Assembly: GCF_049856175.1 (NCBI RefSeq)
Contig: NZ_JBNDNA010000002.1
Location: forward strand, 124,001-188,000
Direction: 5' to 3'
Source: JB111 sp049856175
GTDB taxonomy: Bacteria > Actinomycetota > Actinomycetes > Actinomycetales > Actinomycetaceae
Length of the DNA stretch: 64,000 nucleotides
Under the pieces are notes generated by a model. That model had not been told where the DNA came from and ran no database searches. It was given only the letters and a program-made list of their open reading frames with translations. Numbering within the stretch: the first letter of the stretch is position 1; every line of letters begins with the position of its first letter. Positions 1-7,575 of the stretch are shown in pieces. A program made the translations under genes and the position numbers.

Positions 1-1
1 G

Positions 2-364
2 CTCGTGCCCAACGAGCTGCGCGAGGCGTCCTACGCGCTGGGCGTGCCGAAGTGGCTCACCATCGTCAAGGTCGTGCTCCGCACGTCGGTGGCGGGCATC
101 ATCTCGGGCGTGGTCATCGCCGTCGCCCGCGTGATCGGTGAGTCGGCCCCGCTGATGATCACCGCGATGTCGACGGACGTGTTCAACTACAACCCGTTCG
201 ACAACTACATGATGACGCTGCCCGTGTACGTCTACAACACGTTCCGCACCGGCGACTTCGAGGCCTCGTGGGGCGGCGCGCTCGTCCTCATCTTCATCGT
301 CCTCGTCTTCAACCTCATCGCCCGGTTCGTGGCGGCGATGTTCGCCCCCAAGGGCGAGAAGTGA
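2..364 (+). CDS. pstA: Phosphate ABC transporter permease PstA, C-terminal part
   Basis: This is the last ~120 residues of a PstA permease whose start lies left of the window. PstA and PstC together form the membrane channel of the high-affinity phosphate importer. The sequence begins inside the conserved cytoplasmic loop that docks on PstB (residues reading ELREASYALG), followed by membrane helices and the IGESAPL segment typical of PstA. It ends FAPKGEK and stops at 364. The next gene is pstB, 90 bp downstream on the same strand, which fits the usual pstSCAB order. An in-frame GTG at position 5 is inside the gene and is not the real start. The assignment is secure; the missing part cannot be judged. 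Confidence 0.93.
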   Translation, partial: LVPNELREASYALGVPKWLTIVKVVLRTSVAGIISGVVIAVARVIGESAPLMITAMSTDVFNYNPFDNYMMTLPVYVYNTFRTGDFEASWGGALVLIFIVLVFNLIARFVAAMFAPKGEK

Positions 365-454
365 GCGGCACCATGACGCTCTCACCCGCCACCACCGGCA
401 CCAGCACCGACCGCGCCGTCAACGGCCCGGCCCCCCACGGAAGGATCTGACCGC

Positions 455-1234
455 GTGTCCAAGCGCATCGAGGTCAAGGACCTCAACATCTTCTACGGCT
501 CCTTCAAGGCGGTGGAGGACGTCACCGTCACCATCGAGCCCCGCTCGGTCACGGCCCTCATCGGCCCGTCCGGCTGCGGGAAGTCGACGTTCCTCCGCAC
601 GCTCAACCGCATGCACGAGGTCATCCCCGGCGCGTACGTCGACGGTGAGGTCAACGTCGACGGCCAGAACCTCTACGGCCCGGGCGTGGACCCCGTGGAC
701 GTGCGCGGCATGGTCGGCATGGTGTTCCAGCGGCCCAACCCGTTCCCCACGATGTCGATCGCGGACAACGTGCTGGCGGGTGTGCGACTGAACAACCGCC
801 GGATCTCCAAGTCCGACGCCGAGGCACTCGTCGAGCGCTCCCTGCGCGGAGCGAACCTGTGGAACGAGGTCAAGGACCGCCTGGCCCGCCCGGGCTCGTC
901 GCTCTCGGGCGGCCAGCAGCAGCGCCTGTGCATCGCCCGCGCCATCGCGGTCAAGCCTGAGGTCCTGCTGATGGACGAGCCGTGCTCGGCGCTCGACCCG
1001 ATCTCCACGCTCGCGATCGAGGACCTCATCGCCGAGCTGAAGGAGAACTACACGATCGTCATCGTCACGCACAACATGCAGCAGGCCGCACGCGTGTCGG
1101 ACAAGACGGGCTTCTTCAACATCCAGGGCACCGGCAAGCCCGGCCGCCTCATCGAGTACGACGTCACCGAGACGATCTTCCAGAACCCCGCCAACCAGCA
1201 GACGTCGGACTACGTGTCCGGCCGGTTCGGCTGA
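455..1234 (+). CDS. pstB: Phosphate ABC transporter ATP-binding protein PstB
   Basis: This 259-residue ATPase energises phosphate import through PstC/PstA. Walker A (GPSGCGKST) is at residues 37-45, the ABC signature LSGGQQQR near 150 and Walker B (LLMDEP) around 171-176. The early PstB-type YGSFKA segment and the PNPFPTMSI stretch distinguish PstB from other ABC ATPases. The length matches the family (250-260 residues). The start is a GTG 90 bp after pstA; the AAGGATCTGACC stretch upstream holds the best candidate ribosome site. Expression is probably with pstSCA under phosphate control, but the operon promoter is outside the window. A strong hairpin follows the gene. Confidence 0.96.
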   Translation: MSKRIEVKDLNIFYGSFKAVEDVTVTIEPRSVTALIGPSGCGKSTFLRTLNRMHEVIPGAYVDGEVNVDGQNLYGPGVDPVDVRGMVGMVFQRPNPFPTMSIADNVLAGVRLNNRRISKSDAEALVERSLRGANLWNEVKDRLARPGSSLSGGQQQRLCIARAIAVKPEVLLMDEPCSALDPISTLAIEDLIAELKENYTIVIVTHNMQQAARVSDKTGFFNIQGTGKPGRLIEYDVTETIFQNPANQQTSDYVSGRFG

Positions 1235-1296
1235 GCAGGCACCACCCCAGCCGGTCCCCGCACCGAGCGCGGTCGCGCGAACGGCCCTGCCCGACG

Positions 1297-1329
1297 ACGG
1301 CGCCGCACCCCTCGTGGGTGCGGCGCCGT
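1297..1329. terminator. Bidirectional hairpin terminator between pstB and a convergent lipoprotein gene
   Basis: A perfect 14-bp inverted repeat (1297-1310 with 1316-1329) has a 5-nt CTCGT loop. It lies between the convergent pstB and the lipoprotein gene ending at 1351. It has no long T-run, which is normal for high-GC actinobacterial terminators. Confidence 0.75.
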
Positions 1330-1350
1330 TCGCGCTGCGCTACCTCGTCG

Positions 1351-1788
1351 TCAGCTCGCCGAGCCCTGGGCGGAGCCGGTCGTGTCCTCGCTCGTGGAGA
1401 GGATGCAGATGCCGTCGCGGTCGTCGGCCTCGTCCCAGGTCTCCGTGGTCGGGGTGAGGAGCTGGACCATGTACTGGCTGGAGGCGTAGTCGGTGCCGAC
1501 GTAGCCCTCGAACTCGTCCGCGCATGCCGTCTCGAGCTCGGTCGCGACCTGCGACTCCCCGGGGAAGTCGCCGTCCGCGAAGGTGTGGACGTAGTAGACC
1601 TCGCCCGTGTGCGGGTCCTCGCAGTCGATCGTGGGGATCTCGGAGACGGTGCCGCCGGTCGCATCGGACAGGTCGAGGCACTCGCCGACCTCGAACTGCT
1701 GAACCGTGGAGCCGCAGGCGGCGAGGAACGGGACGGCGAGGGCCGCGGCGGCGACGGCGGCCGCTCGGCGGGCGTGGATGGCACGCAT
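1351..1788 (-). CDS. Small secreted lipoprotein with a septum-formation-like domain
   Basis: This 145-residue protein has a lipoprotein signal peptide: a basic start MRAIHARR, an alanine-rich core and the lipobox LAAC, with the lipidated Cys near residue 25. The mature part (VGECLDLSD ... DCEDPHTGEVYYV ... CADEFEGYVG ... CILS) has paired cysteines and the GDC/DCxxPH pattern of the actinobacterial 'septum formation' family. The true role of that family is poorly defined. The start is the ATG at 1788, preceded by GAAGGA; the longer open frame upstream runs through a tandem repeat and is not coding. The gene lies downstream of the Pit permease on the same strand but 180 bp away, so it is probably a separate unit. 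Confidence 0.72.
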   Translation of the reverse strand: MRAIHARRAAAVAAAALAVPFLAACGSTVQQFEVGECLDLSDATGGTVSEIPTIDCEDPHTGEVYYVHTFADGDFPGESQVATELETACADEFEGYVGTDYASSQYMVQLLTPTTETWDEADDRDGICILSTSEDTTGSAQGSAS

Positions 1789-1880
1789 GGATCGGGGTCC
1801 TTCCGGAAAGGGGGAGAGGTCGGTGGCGGTGAGGCCTCCGGCAGGATATCGGTAACCGCCGGCGTTCCTGGCCCCGCACG

Positions 1881-1928
1881 CCGGGCAGTTCGCCCCATCT
1901 CGCGCCGGGCAGTTCGCCCCATCTCGCG
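1881..1928. repeat. 24-bp perfect tandem duplication
   Basis: Two identical 24-bp units, 1881-1904 and 1905-1928, each begin CCGGGCAGTTCGCC. They lie between the Pit permease stop and the downstream lipoprotein gene, about 95 bp before the lipoprotein start. The units are not part of a recognised element. Confidence 0.9.
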
Positions 1929-1970
1929 CCGGTCGGCGCACCCCTCGTGCCGGCCCTGCGCGGGTGTGGC

Positions 1971-2990
1971 TCACCCGTTCGGCAGCGCCGCCACCACGTC
2001 GTGGGCGATGCCCGCGAGGAGGCCGGCGACGACGGCGACCACCGGCAGCGTGACGAGCCACGCGACGAGCACGCGCCGGGCCGTCACCCACCGCATGCGC
2101 CCCGGCGTGACGAGACCCGAGCCGATCACCGCGGACCCGACCGTGTGGGTCGTGGAGACCGGTAGGCCCGGGGAGAGCGCGACGACGCCGAACGTCGTCA
2201 CCGCTGCGGTCTGGAGGAACGCGCCGCGCCCGACGTCATGCCCGACCATGAGGTCGCCGAGGGTGGCGATGATGCGACGCCCGCCGACCGCGGTCCCGGC
2301 GGCGAGCGCGACGGCGGCCGTGAGGACCACCCAGAACGGGGTGTCGCCGTCGGTGGTCCGGCCGGCAAGCGTGAGCGCGAGGGTGAGCACGAGGATCGCC
2401 TTCGTGCTGCCGAGCAGACCGATGAACATCGCGGACGCCGTGCTCGCGGCGGACAGCAGGACGCGTGCGGCGGGTTCGACCCGGTCCGCGTCGGTCGCCA
2501 TCGCCAGGCGCCGCCCGATCCGGGTGCCGACGTGCGCGACGACGAGAGCCACCACGGCGCAGAGCAGCATCGGGGCGAGCACCCGGGTGGCGAGCAGGTC
2601 CCACCGCACCTGCGCCCCGGTGGTCACGGCCGCGCCGACCAGGGCGCCGATGAGCGTGTGGGTCGTCGAGACCGGCAGCCCCTGGCGGGCCATGAGCGCG
2701 AGCCAGCCCGCCGTGCAGGCGAGCACGACGACGAGGACCGCCAGCCCGGGCGGGCCGCCCGGCGTCGTGGCCACGCCGAGCCCCGACTGGTCCGACAGGT
2801 AGGGGTGCAACCACCAGCTCGCCAGCGCGCCGACGAGGACCATGACGGCCGCCCAGCGCGTGGCGGAGCTGGGCGTCAGCGAGCGGGTGGCGACGGCGGT
2901 GGCGACCGCGTTCGACGCGTCCTGCACGCCTGCCGCGAACGCGTAGCCGAGCCCGAGCGCCACCGCGAGCGCGAGGAGGACGTCCGTCAC
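1971..2990 (-). CDS. pit: Low-affinity inorganic phosphate transporter, Pit family
   Basis: This 339-residue polytopic membrane protein imports phosphate, or metal-phosphate, using the proton gradient. It carries the two Pit half-signatures: GVQDASNAVA near residue 21, a variant of the usual GANDVANA, and two GLPVSTTHT motifs, one in each half, marking the inverted repeat. About ten hydrophobic segments can be counted. The start codon overlaps the stop of the DUF47 gene by 4 bp (ATGA), so the two are translationally coupled, as is common for Pit and its PhoU-like partner. It sits close to pstAB and to glnR, suggesting a phosphate/nitrogen neighbourhood. Assignment to Pit is firm; substrate details are inferred. 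Confidence 0.92.
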   Translation of the reverse strand: MTDVLLALAVALGLGYAFAAGVQDASNAVATAVATRSLTPSSATRWAAVMVLVGALASWWLHPYLSDQSGLGVATTPGGPPGLAVLVVVLACTAGWLALMARQGLPVSTTHTLIGALVGAAVTTGAQVRWDLLATRVLAPMLLCAVVALVVAHVGTRIGRRLAMATDADRVEPAARVLLSAASTASAMFIGLLGSTKAILVLTLALTLAGRTTDGDTPFWVVLTAAVALAAGTAVGGRRIIATLGDLMVGHDVGRGAFLQTAAVTTFGVVALSPGLPVSTTHTVGSAVIGSGLVTPGRMRWVTARRVLVAWLVTLPVVAVVAGLLAGIAHDVVAALPNG

Positions 2991-3637
2991 CGGCGTCCGG
3001 CTCCGGCGGCGAGGATCCGGAGGTCGACGACCAGGTCGGCGCAGTCGGACACGATGTCGGCGAACGCGCCGAGCACGTGGTCCGGGCGGGCCGCCGAGGC
3101 GCGGTCCGGGGAGGTCGAGGCGGAGCGCAGCGCCCGCGCGCGGGCCTCCTCGAGGTCGTCGCGGACCCGGGCGGTCTCGCGCGCGATGTCGGAGAGCCGC
3201 TCGGGGGTGCGCAGTGCGGCGGTGGCGACGACGAGGAGCTCGGTCGCGCGCAGGACCTCGTCGGCGGCGGCGACCACCGGACGGGACGTGGGGGCCGAGC
3301 GGTCCGCCAGCAGCGTGCGCGCCACGCGCAGCAGGCCGTGGACCACCCGGCGCTCCGCCGTGAGCACCCGGTGGAGGTCGCCCCGCTCGAACGGCAGGAC
3401 GAGATCGCCGACGAGGCGGTCCGTGAGCTCCTCGCCGAGGCGGTCGGTGGTGCGGGAGAGGTCGCCGACCTGCTCGTGAAGCTCGGGCAGGTCCGCCGAC
3501 GTGGCGCCCACGACGCGGACGAGCACCAGCGCGGCGTCGACGGTCAGCCGCGAGCTGGTCGCCAGGCTGGGGCCGTGCCCGGACACCACGGACGGGCGGC
3601 GCGACAGGCGCACGGCGACTCCTGGTGAACGAGGCAT
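2987..3637 (-). CDS. DUF47 / PhoU-like accessory protein of the Pit transporter
   Basis: This is a mainly helical 216-residue soluble protein. It starts MPRSPGVAVRLSRRPS and continues through amphipathic helices such as ELHEQVGDLSRTTDRLGEEL and DDLEEARARALR. This pattern and its 4-bp overlap with a Pit permease identify it as a DUF47 (PhoU-related) protein, thought to regulate Pit. The ATG at 3637 is chosen because the protein matches the family from there; upstream in-frame sequence is Pro/Arg-rich and looks untranslated. A TAGGGT hexamer on this strand (3657-3662) could be the -10 of the operon, giving a very short 5' UTR. Confidence 0.8.
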   Translation of the reverse strand: MPRSPGVAVRLSRRPSVVSGHGPSLATSSRLTVDAALVLVRVVGATSADLPELHEQVGDLSRTTDRLGEELTDRLVGDLVLPFERGDLHRVLTAERRVVHGLLRVARTLLADRSAPTSRPVVAAADEVLRATELLVVATAALRTPERLSDIARETARVRDDLEEARARALRSASTSPDRASAARPDHVLGAFADIVSDCADLVVDLRILAAGAGRR

Positions 3638-4066
3638 GACGAGCGGGTGAACGGGAACCCTAACAGGGCCTGGTGCCGGTCCGGGGCGTGGCCTGCGCCG
3701 CGGTCGTGCGCCGTGGTGGCGCCCGGCGTCGAGGCGTTCGGAGCCGTGGGTCTGCCGGTGGCGGGGCGTCGGGTCCTGCGCCCGTCGGCGGGGGACCGCG
3801 CCGTCCCCGGGGCCGGGAGACGTCACCGGCGAAGGAGGGACGACGGACCGGAGAGCGCCTGTCGGCGCGAAGGCCGCTCGTAGCGGCAAATGTTGGAGCC
3901 CGGGGCTTTCGCGGTCCGCCGTCGAGAACCAACGTACGCCCCGTCCCGGCCTCCTGTCACGTCACCCGGCGGAGGTCGACGAGACCGCGCCCACCGGCGC
4001 CGCTCGCACGGCGGCCCGGCACCGCTCGCGCGGCGGGCCGAGCCGCAAGCGGGGGAGCCCCGCGGG
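3638..4066. other. 429-bp non-coding gap between glnR and the DUF47-pit operon
   Basis: No convincing gene is seen: the open frames here are Arg/Pro/Gly-rich and have no family likeness. A reverse-strand -10-like TAGGGT lies at 3657-3662. A less GC-rich patch at about 3885-3945 has short inverted words (GTTGG / CCAAC) and could hold regulatory sites, but none was recognised. Confidence 0.5.
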
Positions 4067-4816
4067 TCACCGCTCGCGTGGAGCGGCCGTGTCCGGCCGG
4101 TCCTCGCCGTCCGGGGCGTCGGCGGGGCGGACCTCGAACCGGTAGCCCACGTTGCGCACGGTGCCGATGAGCTGGTCGTGCTCGGCGCCGAGCTTCGCAC
4201 GCAGCCGTCGCACGTGGACGTCCACGGTGCGGGACCCGCCGTAGTACTCGTAACCCCACACGGCCTGGAGGAGCTGCTCGCGGGTGTGCACCCGGCCGGG
4301 GTTCGACGCGAGGTGGCGCAGGAGCTCGAACTCACGGAACGTGAGGTCGAGCACGCGGCCCCGCACCCGGGCGGTGTAGGCCGCAGGCTCGATGACGAGG
4401 TCGCCGGCGTCGACGATCTCGGCCTCGGCCTCCTCGGGGGTCGGCCCCGGGCTCGGCGAGGAACGGTCGAGGAGCATCCGCAGGCGGGCGTCGAGCTCGG
4501 CGGGTCCGGCGCCGTCGAGCACGACGTCCCAGGCACCCCACTCGCTCGACACCGCGGCGAACCCGCCCTCCGCGAGGACGAGCAGGAGCGGCGCGCCCTC
4601 CGGCAGCGTCCCGCCGATGCCCGCGGTCCGGGACAACGAGCGCGCGCCGACGAGGTCGTGGCGGCCGTCGACGAGGATGACGTCGGCCCGGTCGTGGGCG
4701 ACCAGGCCGCTCATCGTCATCGGGGCGACGGTCACGCGGTGGCGCAGGAGGGTGAGTGCGGGCAGCACGCGTCCGGCACCGCCGGGGTCGGCGGTGAGGA
4801 GCACGAGCTCGGCCAT
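4067..4816 (-). CDS. glnR: Orphan OmpR-type transcriptional regulator GlnR
   Basis: This 249-residue regulator has an atypical receiver domain (about 1-115) and an OmpR winged-helix domain (about 135-235). The DNA-binding half is canonical: LDLTFREFELL, GRVHTREQLL, VWGYEY, RTVDVHVRRLRAKLG and GTVRNVGYRF. The receiver keeps the ADVILVDGR segment but lacks the usual acidic pair at its N-terminus (LVLLTADP). From memory it is very close along its length to Streptomyces GlnR, the global activator/repressor of nitrogen assimilation genes. No partner kinase is adjacent, as expected for an orphan. The start at 4816 is preceded by GAGGAGAG. Its own gene probably has a separate promoter facing away from the gene at 4934. 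Confidence 0.88.
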   Translation of the reverse strand: MAELVLLTADPGGAGRVLPALTLLRHRVTVAPMTMSGLVAHDRADVILVDGRHDLVGARSLSRTAGIGGTLPEGAPLLLVLAEGGFAAVSSEWGAWDVVLDGAGPAELDARLRMLLDRSSPSPGPTPEEAEAEIVDAGDLVIEPAAYTARVRGRVLDLTFREFELLRHLASNPGRVHTREQLLQAVWGYEYYGGSRTVDVHVRRLRAKLGAEHDQLIGTVRNVGYRFEVRPADAPDGEDRPDTAAPRER

Positions 4817-4933
4817 CCGCTCTCCTCTCGTCCGGATGAGAAGTCTAATCGGCACCGGGCCCGACGGATTCCGCATGCCGCTCGAGGGGGCACGGCTCCC
4901 GGCGGACCGGCACCGACCTGGGATGATCGACGC

Positions 4934-5692
4934 GTGTCCACGCCGTCCCCGCCCTCCGTGCCGCCCTCGCGGCGGGGGACCTCGCTGCGCGCGGCGCTGA
5001 CCGCCGTCCTCGCGGCGGCACTCGCCGGGACCGCGCTCGCACCGCCGGCGGTGGTCGCCGTCCTCACGCTCGTGTGCTCGGTGCTCCTCGCCGTCGGGCT
5101 GCCGCGTCTCCTCGACCTCCCGCACGGCTCGGGCGCGGCCTGGTTCCTGTCCGCCGGGGCGCTCGTCGTCACCGTGGTCGTGTGGTTCGGCGGCCTGGAC
5201 CGGGTGGTCCTGCTGCTCGCGGCGGCGGTGGTCGCGGCGTTCGTCCACCAGATGGTCCGGCGCGACGGCCGGCCCCGCCTCACCGAGTCCGTGGCCGGTG
5301 ACGTCCTCGGCCTGGTCGTCATGTGTTTCGGCGCCGGCTGGTTCGTCACGGCGCGCGAGCCGGTGGGCGAGCTGTGGGTCGTCGCCGGTGCGCTGGCGAT
5401 CGTGGTCGGCACCGTGTGCGCCGCGCTGCCCGTCACGTCGTGGCTGGCCGCGGCCCTCGCCGTCGTCGCCGGAGCCGGTTCCGGCGGCGCCCTCGGTGCG
5501 CTCACCGACGACGTCGGGTGGTGGCGGGGCGCCGTGCTCGGCCTCGTCGTGGGCGCCCTCGCCGCCGCGCTGCACCGCACCTCGGCGCGTTCGCCCAGCT
5601 CCTCGCGCCTGCGGCCGGCGCTCGCCGCGGCCACGATCCCGGTCCTCGTCGTCGGGTCGGTCGTCACCGTCATGGCCCTCGGCACCCGGTAG
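4934..5692 (+). CDS. Polytopic membrane protein of unknown function
   Basis: This is a 252-residue protein with a short Ser/Pro N-terminus and about eight closely spaced hydrophobic segments (for example TLVCSVLLAVGLP, LVVTVVVWFGGL, WVVAGALAIVVGT, VLVVGSVVTVMAL). I do not recognise a named family. It is divergent from glnR and precedes the nitrobindin-like gene. The GTG at 4934 is chosen because a GATGAT hexamer (4922-4927) ends exactly 6 nt before it, the leaderless arrangement seen elsewhere in the window; no Shine-Dalgarno sequence is present. It could be a small integral membrane regulator or transporter, but the sequence gives no catalytic clue. Confidence 0.72.
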   Translation: MSTPSPPSVPPSRRGTSLRAALTAVLAAALAGTALAPPAVVAVLTLVCSVLLAVGLPRLLDLPHGSGAAWFLSAGALVVTVVVWFGGLDRVVLLLAAAVVAAFVHQMVRRDGRPRLTESVAGDVLGLVVMCFGAGWFVTAREPVGELWVVAGALAIVVGTVCAALPVTSWLAAALAVVAGAGSGGALGALTDDVGWWRGAVLGLVVGALAAALHRTSARSPSSSRLRPALAAATIPVLVVGSVVTVMALGTR

Positions 5693-5813
5693 CGGGACCA
5701 CGCCCGACGGCGGACGACCGCCCGGCCGATCCCGGCTCACGCCCGCGCGGAACCGCTCGGCCGTGCCCTGCTCACCCCGGCGACCATCGGGTCGACGCGG
5801 CGGCGCCCTCGCC

Positions 5814-5819
5814 TACCCT
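5814..5819 (+). promoter_or_regulatory. -10 element of a probable leaderless promoter (FABP gene)
   Basis: TACCCT ends 6 nt before the ATG at 5826 and no ribosome-binding site is present, so the transcript is likely to begin at or next to the start codon. Confidence 0.6.
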
Positions 5820-5825
5820 GGGGGC

Positions 5826-6407
5826 ATGACGTTCTCGTTCCCCGAGGGACTGGCTCCCGAGAACTACCCGGTCGCCTGGCTGGTGGGCCGCTGGCACGGC
5901 TCCGGCGCCGTCGGCTACGACGGCATCGAGGAGCAGCTGGTGGTCCAGGAGATCGAGGTCGACCACGACGGCGGCCCCTACCTGCGCTGGCACGCGACCC
6001 TGTGGCTCGCCGACCCCGGACTGTCCGGCCCGGTCGCCAACGAGACGCCCGGCCTCGAGCGCTACGCGAACCTCGTCAAGGCCCAGCAGTGGTCCACCGA
6101 GACCGGCTACATCCGCACCGTCCCCGCCGAGCAGGCCGCCGGAGCGCCCGCGCCGCAGACCGCGGAGCTCGAGGTCCTCCTCGCCGACCCGGCGGGCCAC
6201 CTCTCGCTCTACGTCGGTCGCTCCCAGCCCGCCCGCATCGAGCTCACCACGGACGCCGTGGTCCGTTCGCCCAGCGCCGCCGAGCTGTCGGCGGGCTCCT
6301 GGATGCTCGGCCTGGTCCAGTCCGACCTCATGTGGGCCCGGGACATCGCGGCGTTCGGCAAGCCGCTGGCCCCCTACGCGTCCGGCCGGCTGGGGAGGGT
6401 CGAGTGA
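5826..6407 (+). CDS. FABP / nitrobindin-like beta-barrel protein
   Basis: This 193-residue cytosolic protein belongs to the actinobacterial 'FABP family' (THAP4-like, heme-binding nitrobindin fold). The diagnostic opening WLVGRWHGSG (GxWxGxG) is at about residues 19-28, followed by alternating strands and the C-terminal FGKPLAPYASGRL segment. In mycobacterial nitrobindin, as I recall it, the matching C-terminal segment carries the heme-ligating His; here that position is Tyr. Heme binding may therefore differ. The gene overlaps ygfZ by 1 nt (TGATG), implying co-expression. The family's role in NO or peroxynitrite chemistry is known only for some members. Confidence 0.82.
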   Translation: MTFSFPEGLAPENYPVAWLVGRWHGSGAVGYDGIEEQLVVQEIEVDHDGGPYLRWHATLWLADPGLSGPVANETPGLERYANLVKAQQWSTETGYIRTVPAEQAAGAPAPQTAELEVLLADPAGHLSLYVGRSQPARIELTTDAVVRSPSAAELSAGSWMLGLVQSDLMWARDIAAFGKPLAPYASGRLGRVE

Positions 6408-7570
6408 TGCTGCCCGGGACCGCACCGGCGGCCGCCCCCGACCTCACCGACTGGCACCCGACCCCCTCGCCGTTCCTCGCCCGGGACGGGGCCGTCGAGG
6501 GGTCCGGGCCCGACGCCGGCGTGCCGCTCCACCTCGGCCGCCCCGTGCACGAGCAGCGCGCGCTCGAGGCCGGCGACGCCGTCGTCGACCTCTCCCAGCT
6601 CGGCGTCGTGACCATCACGGGCCCGGACCGCCTCACCTGGCTCGACACCCTGTCCTCGCAGTGGGTGCGGGACCTCGCGCCCGGAGCGTCCGCCGAGCTG
6701 CTGCTGCTGGACAACCAGGGGCGCCTCGACGTCGCCTCGGCGGTCGTCGACGACGGCGAGACGACCTGGCTGGTCGTCGAAGGCGCCGTCGCCAACAAGC
6801 TCGCGAACTTCCTCGACTCGATGCGGTTCATGCTCGACGTCGAGGTGCACCGCCGGGAGGACGTCGCCGTCATCGGCGCCGTCGGGCCCGGGCGGGACCG
6901 GCTCCGTGGCGCCGGGGCGCTCGCTCTCTGGGACGACCCGTGGCCGGCCACCGCGCCCGGGTCCACCGCGTACGGCCCCGCCGACGCCGACCATCCCGGC
7001 GCCGAGCACCCGACCGGCCTCGCTCTCGTCGAGCGGGACCGGCTCGAGGATGCCGTCGCGGCCGCCCTCGCCGCGGGCGACGGCCGGGGGGCCGGGTCGC
7101 TCGCCGGCACCTGGGCGTGGGAGGCCGTGCGGGTCGCCGCCTACCGGCCGCGGCACGGCCGCGAGGTCGACGACCGCACCCTGCCCCACGAGCTCGACTG
7201 GCTGCGCACCGGCGTCCACCTGAGCAAGGGCTGCTACCGGGGCCAGGAGACGGTCGCGAAGCTCGTCAACCTCGGGCGGCCGCCCCGGCGCCTCGTGCTG
7301 CTCCACCTCGACGGCAGCGAGCACGTCACGCCGGAGCCCGGCGCCGAGGTCGAGCTGGACGGGAGGGTCGTCGGCCGCCTGACCTCCGTGGTCCGGCACG
7401 GCACCGACGGCCCGCTCGCGCTCGCCGTCGTCAAGCGGTCGGTCGCCACCGACGCCGTGCTGCAGGCCGGCGACGTGACCGCTGCGCAGGAGATCGTCGT
7501 CGACCCCTCCGGGGTGACCGACGCACGCCCCCAGGAGCGGCCCGGCGCCGGTCTGCGGCGCCCGAGGTAG
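6407..7570 (+). CDS. ygfZ: YgfZ / GcvT-like folate-binding protein (Fe-S cluster maintenance)
   Basis: This 387-residue aminomethyltransferase-like protein contains the hallmark YgfZ motif KGCYRGQE near residue 275. The GcvT-like front half includes LSQLGVVTITGPDRL and LLLDNQGRLD, and the C-terminal beta-barrel GRVVGRLTSVVRHG follows. YgfZ proteins use tetrahydrofolate to support repair or assembly of certain Fe-S enzymes. The stop/start overlap with the FABP gene and the 6-bp gap to the next gene indicate an operon. The length is somewhat above that of E. coli YgfZ because of the N-terminal leader and an acidic loop, which is normal for actinobacterial homologues. Confidence 0.9.
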   Translation: MLPGTAPAAAPDLTDWHPTPSPFLARDGAVEGSGPDAGVPLHLGRPVHEQRALEAGDAVVDLSQLGVVTITGPDRLTWLDTLSSQWVRDLAPGASAELLLLDNQGRLDVASAVVDDGETTWLVVEGAVANKLANFLDSMRFMLDVEVHRREDVAVIGAVGPGRDRLRGAGALALWDDPWPATAPGSTAYGPADADHPGAEHPTGLALVERDRLEDAVAAALAAGDGRGAGSLAGTWAWEAVRVAAYRPRHGREVDDRTLPHELDWLRTGVHLSKGCYRGQETVAKLVNLGRPPRRLVLLHLDGSEHVTPEPGAEVELDGRVVGRLTSVVRHGTDGPLALAVVKRSVATDAVLQAGDVTAAQEIVVDPSGVTDARPQERPGAGLRRPR

Positions 7571-7575
7571 ACGCC

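Noticed and set aside
3890..4933. In-frame 5' extension of the membrane protein at 4934, and other frames between glnR and DUF47
   Set aside because: The extension is antisense to glnR and Arg/Gly/His-rich. The GTG at 4934 with its -10 element explains the real start.
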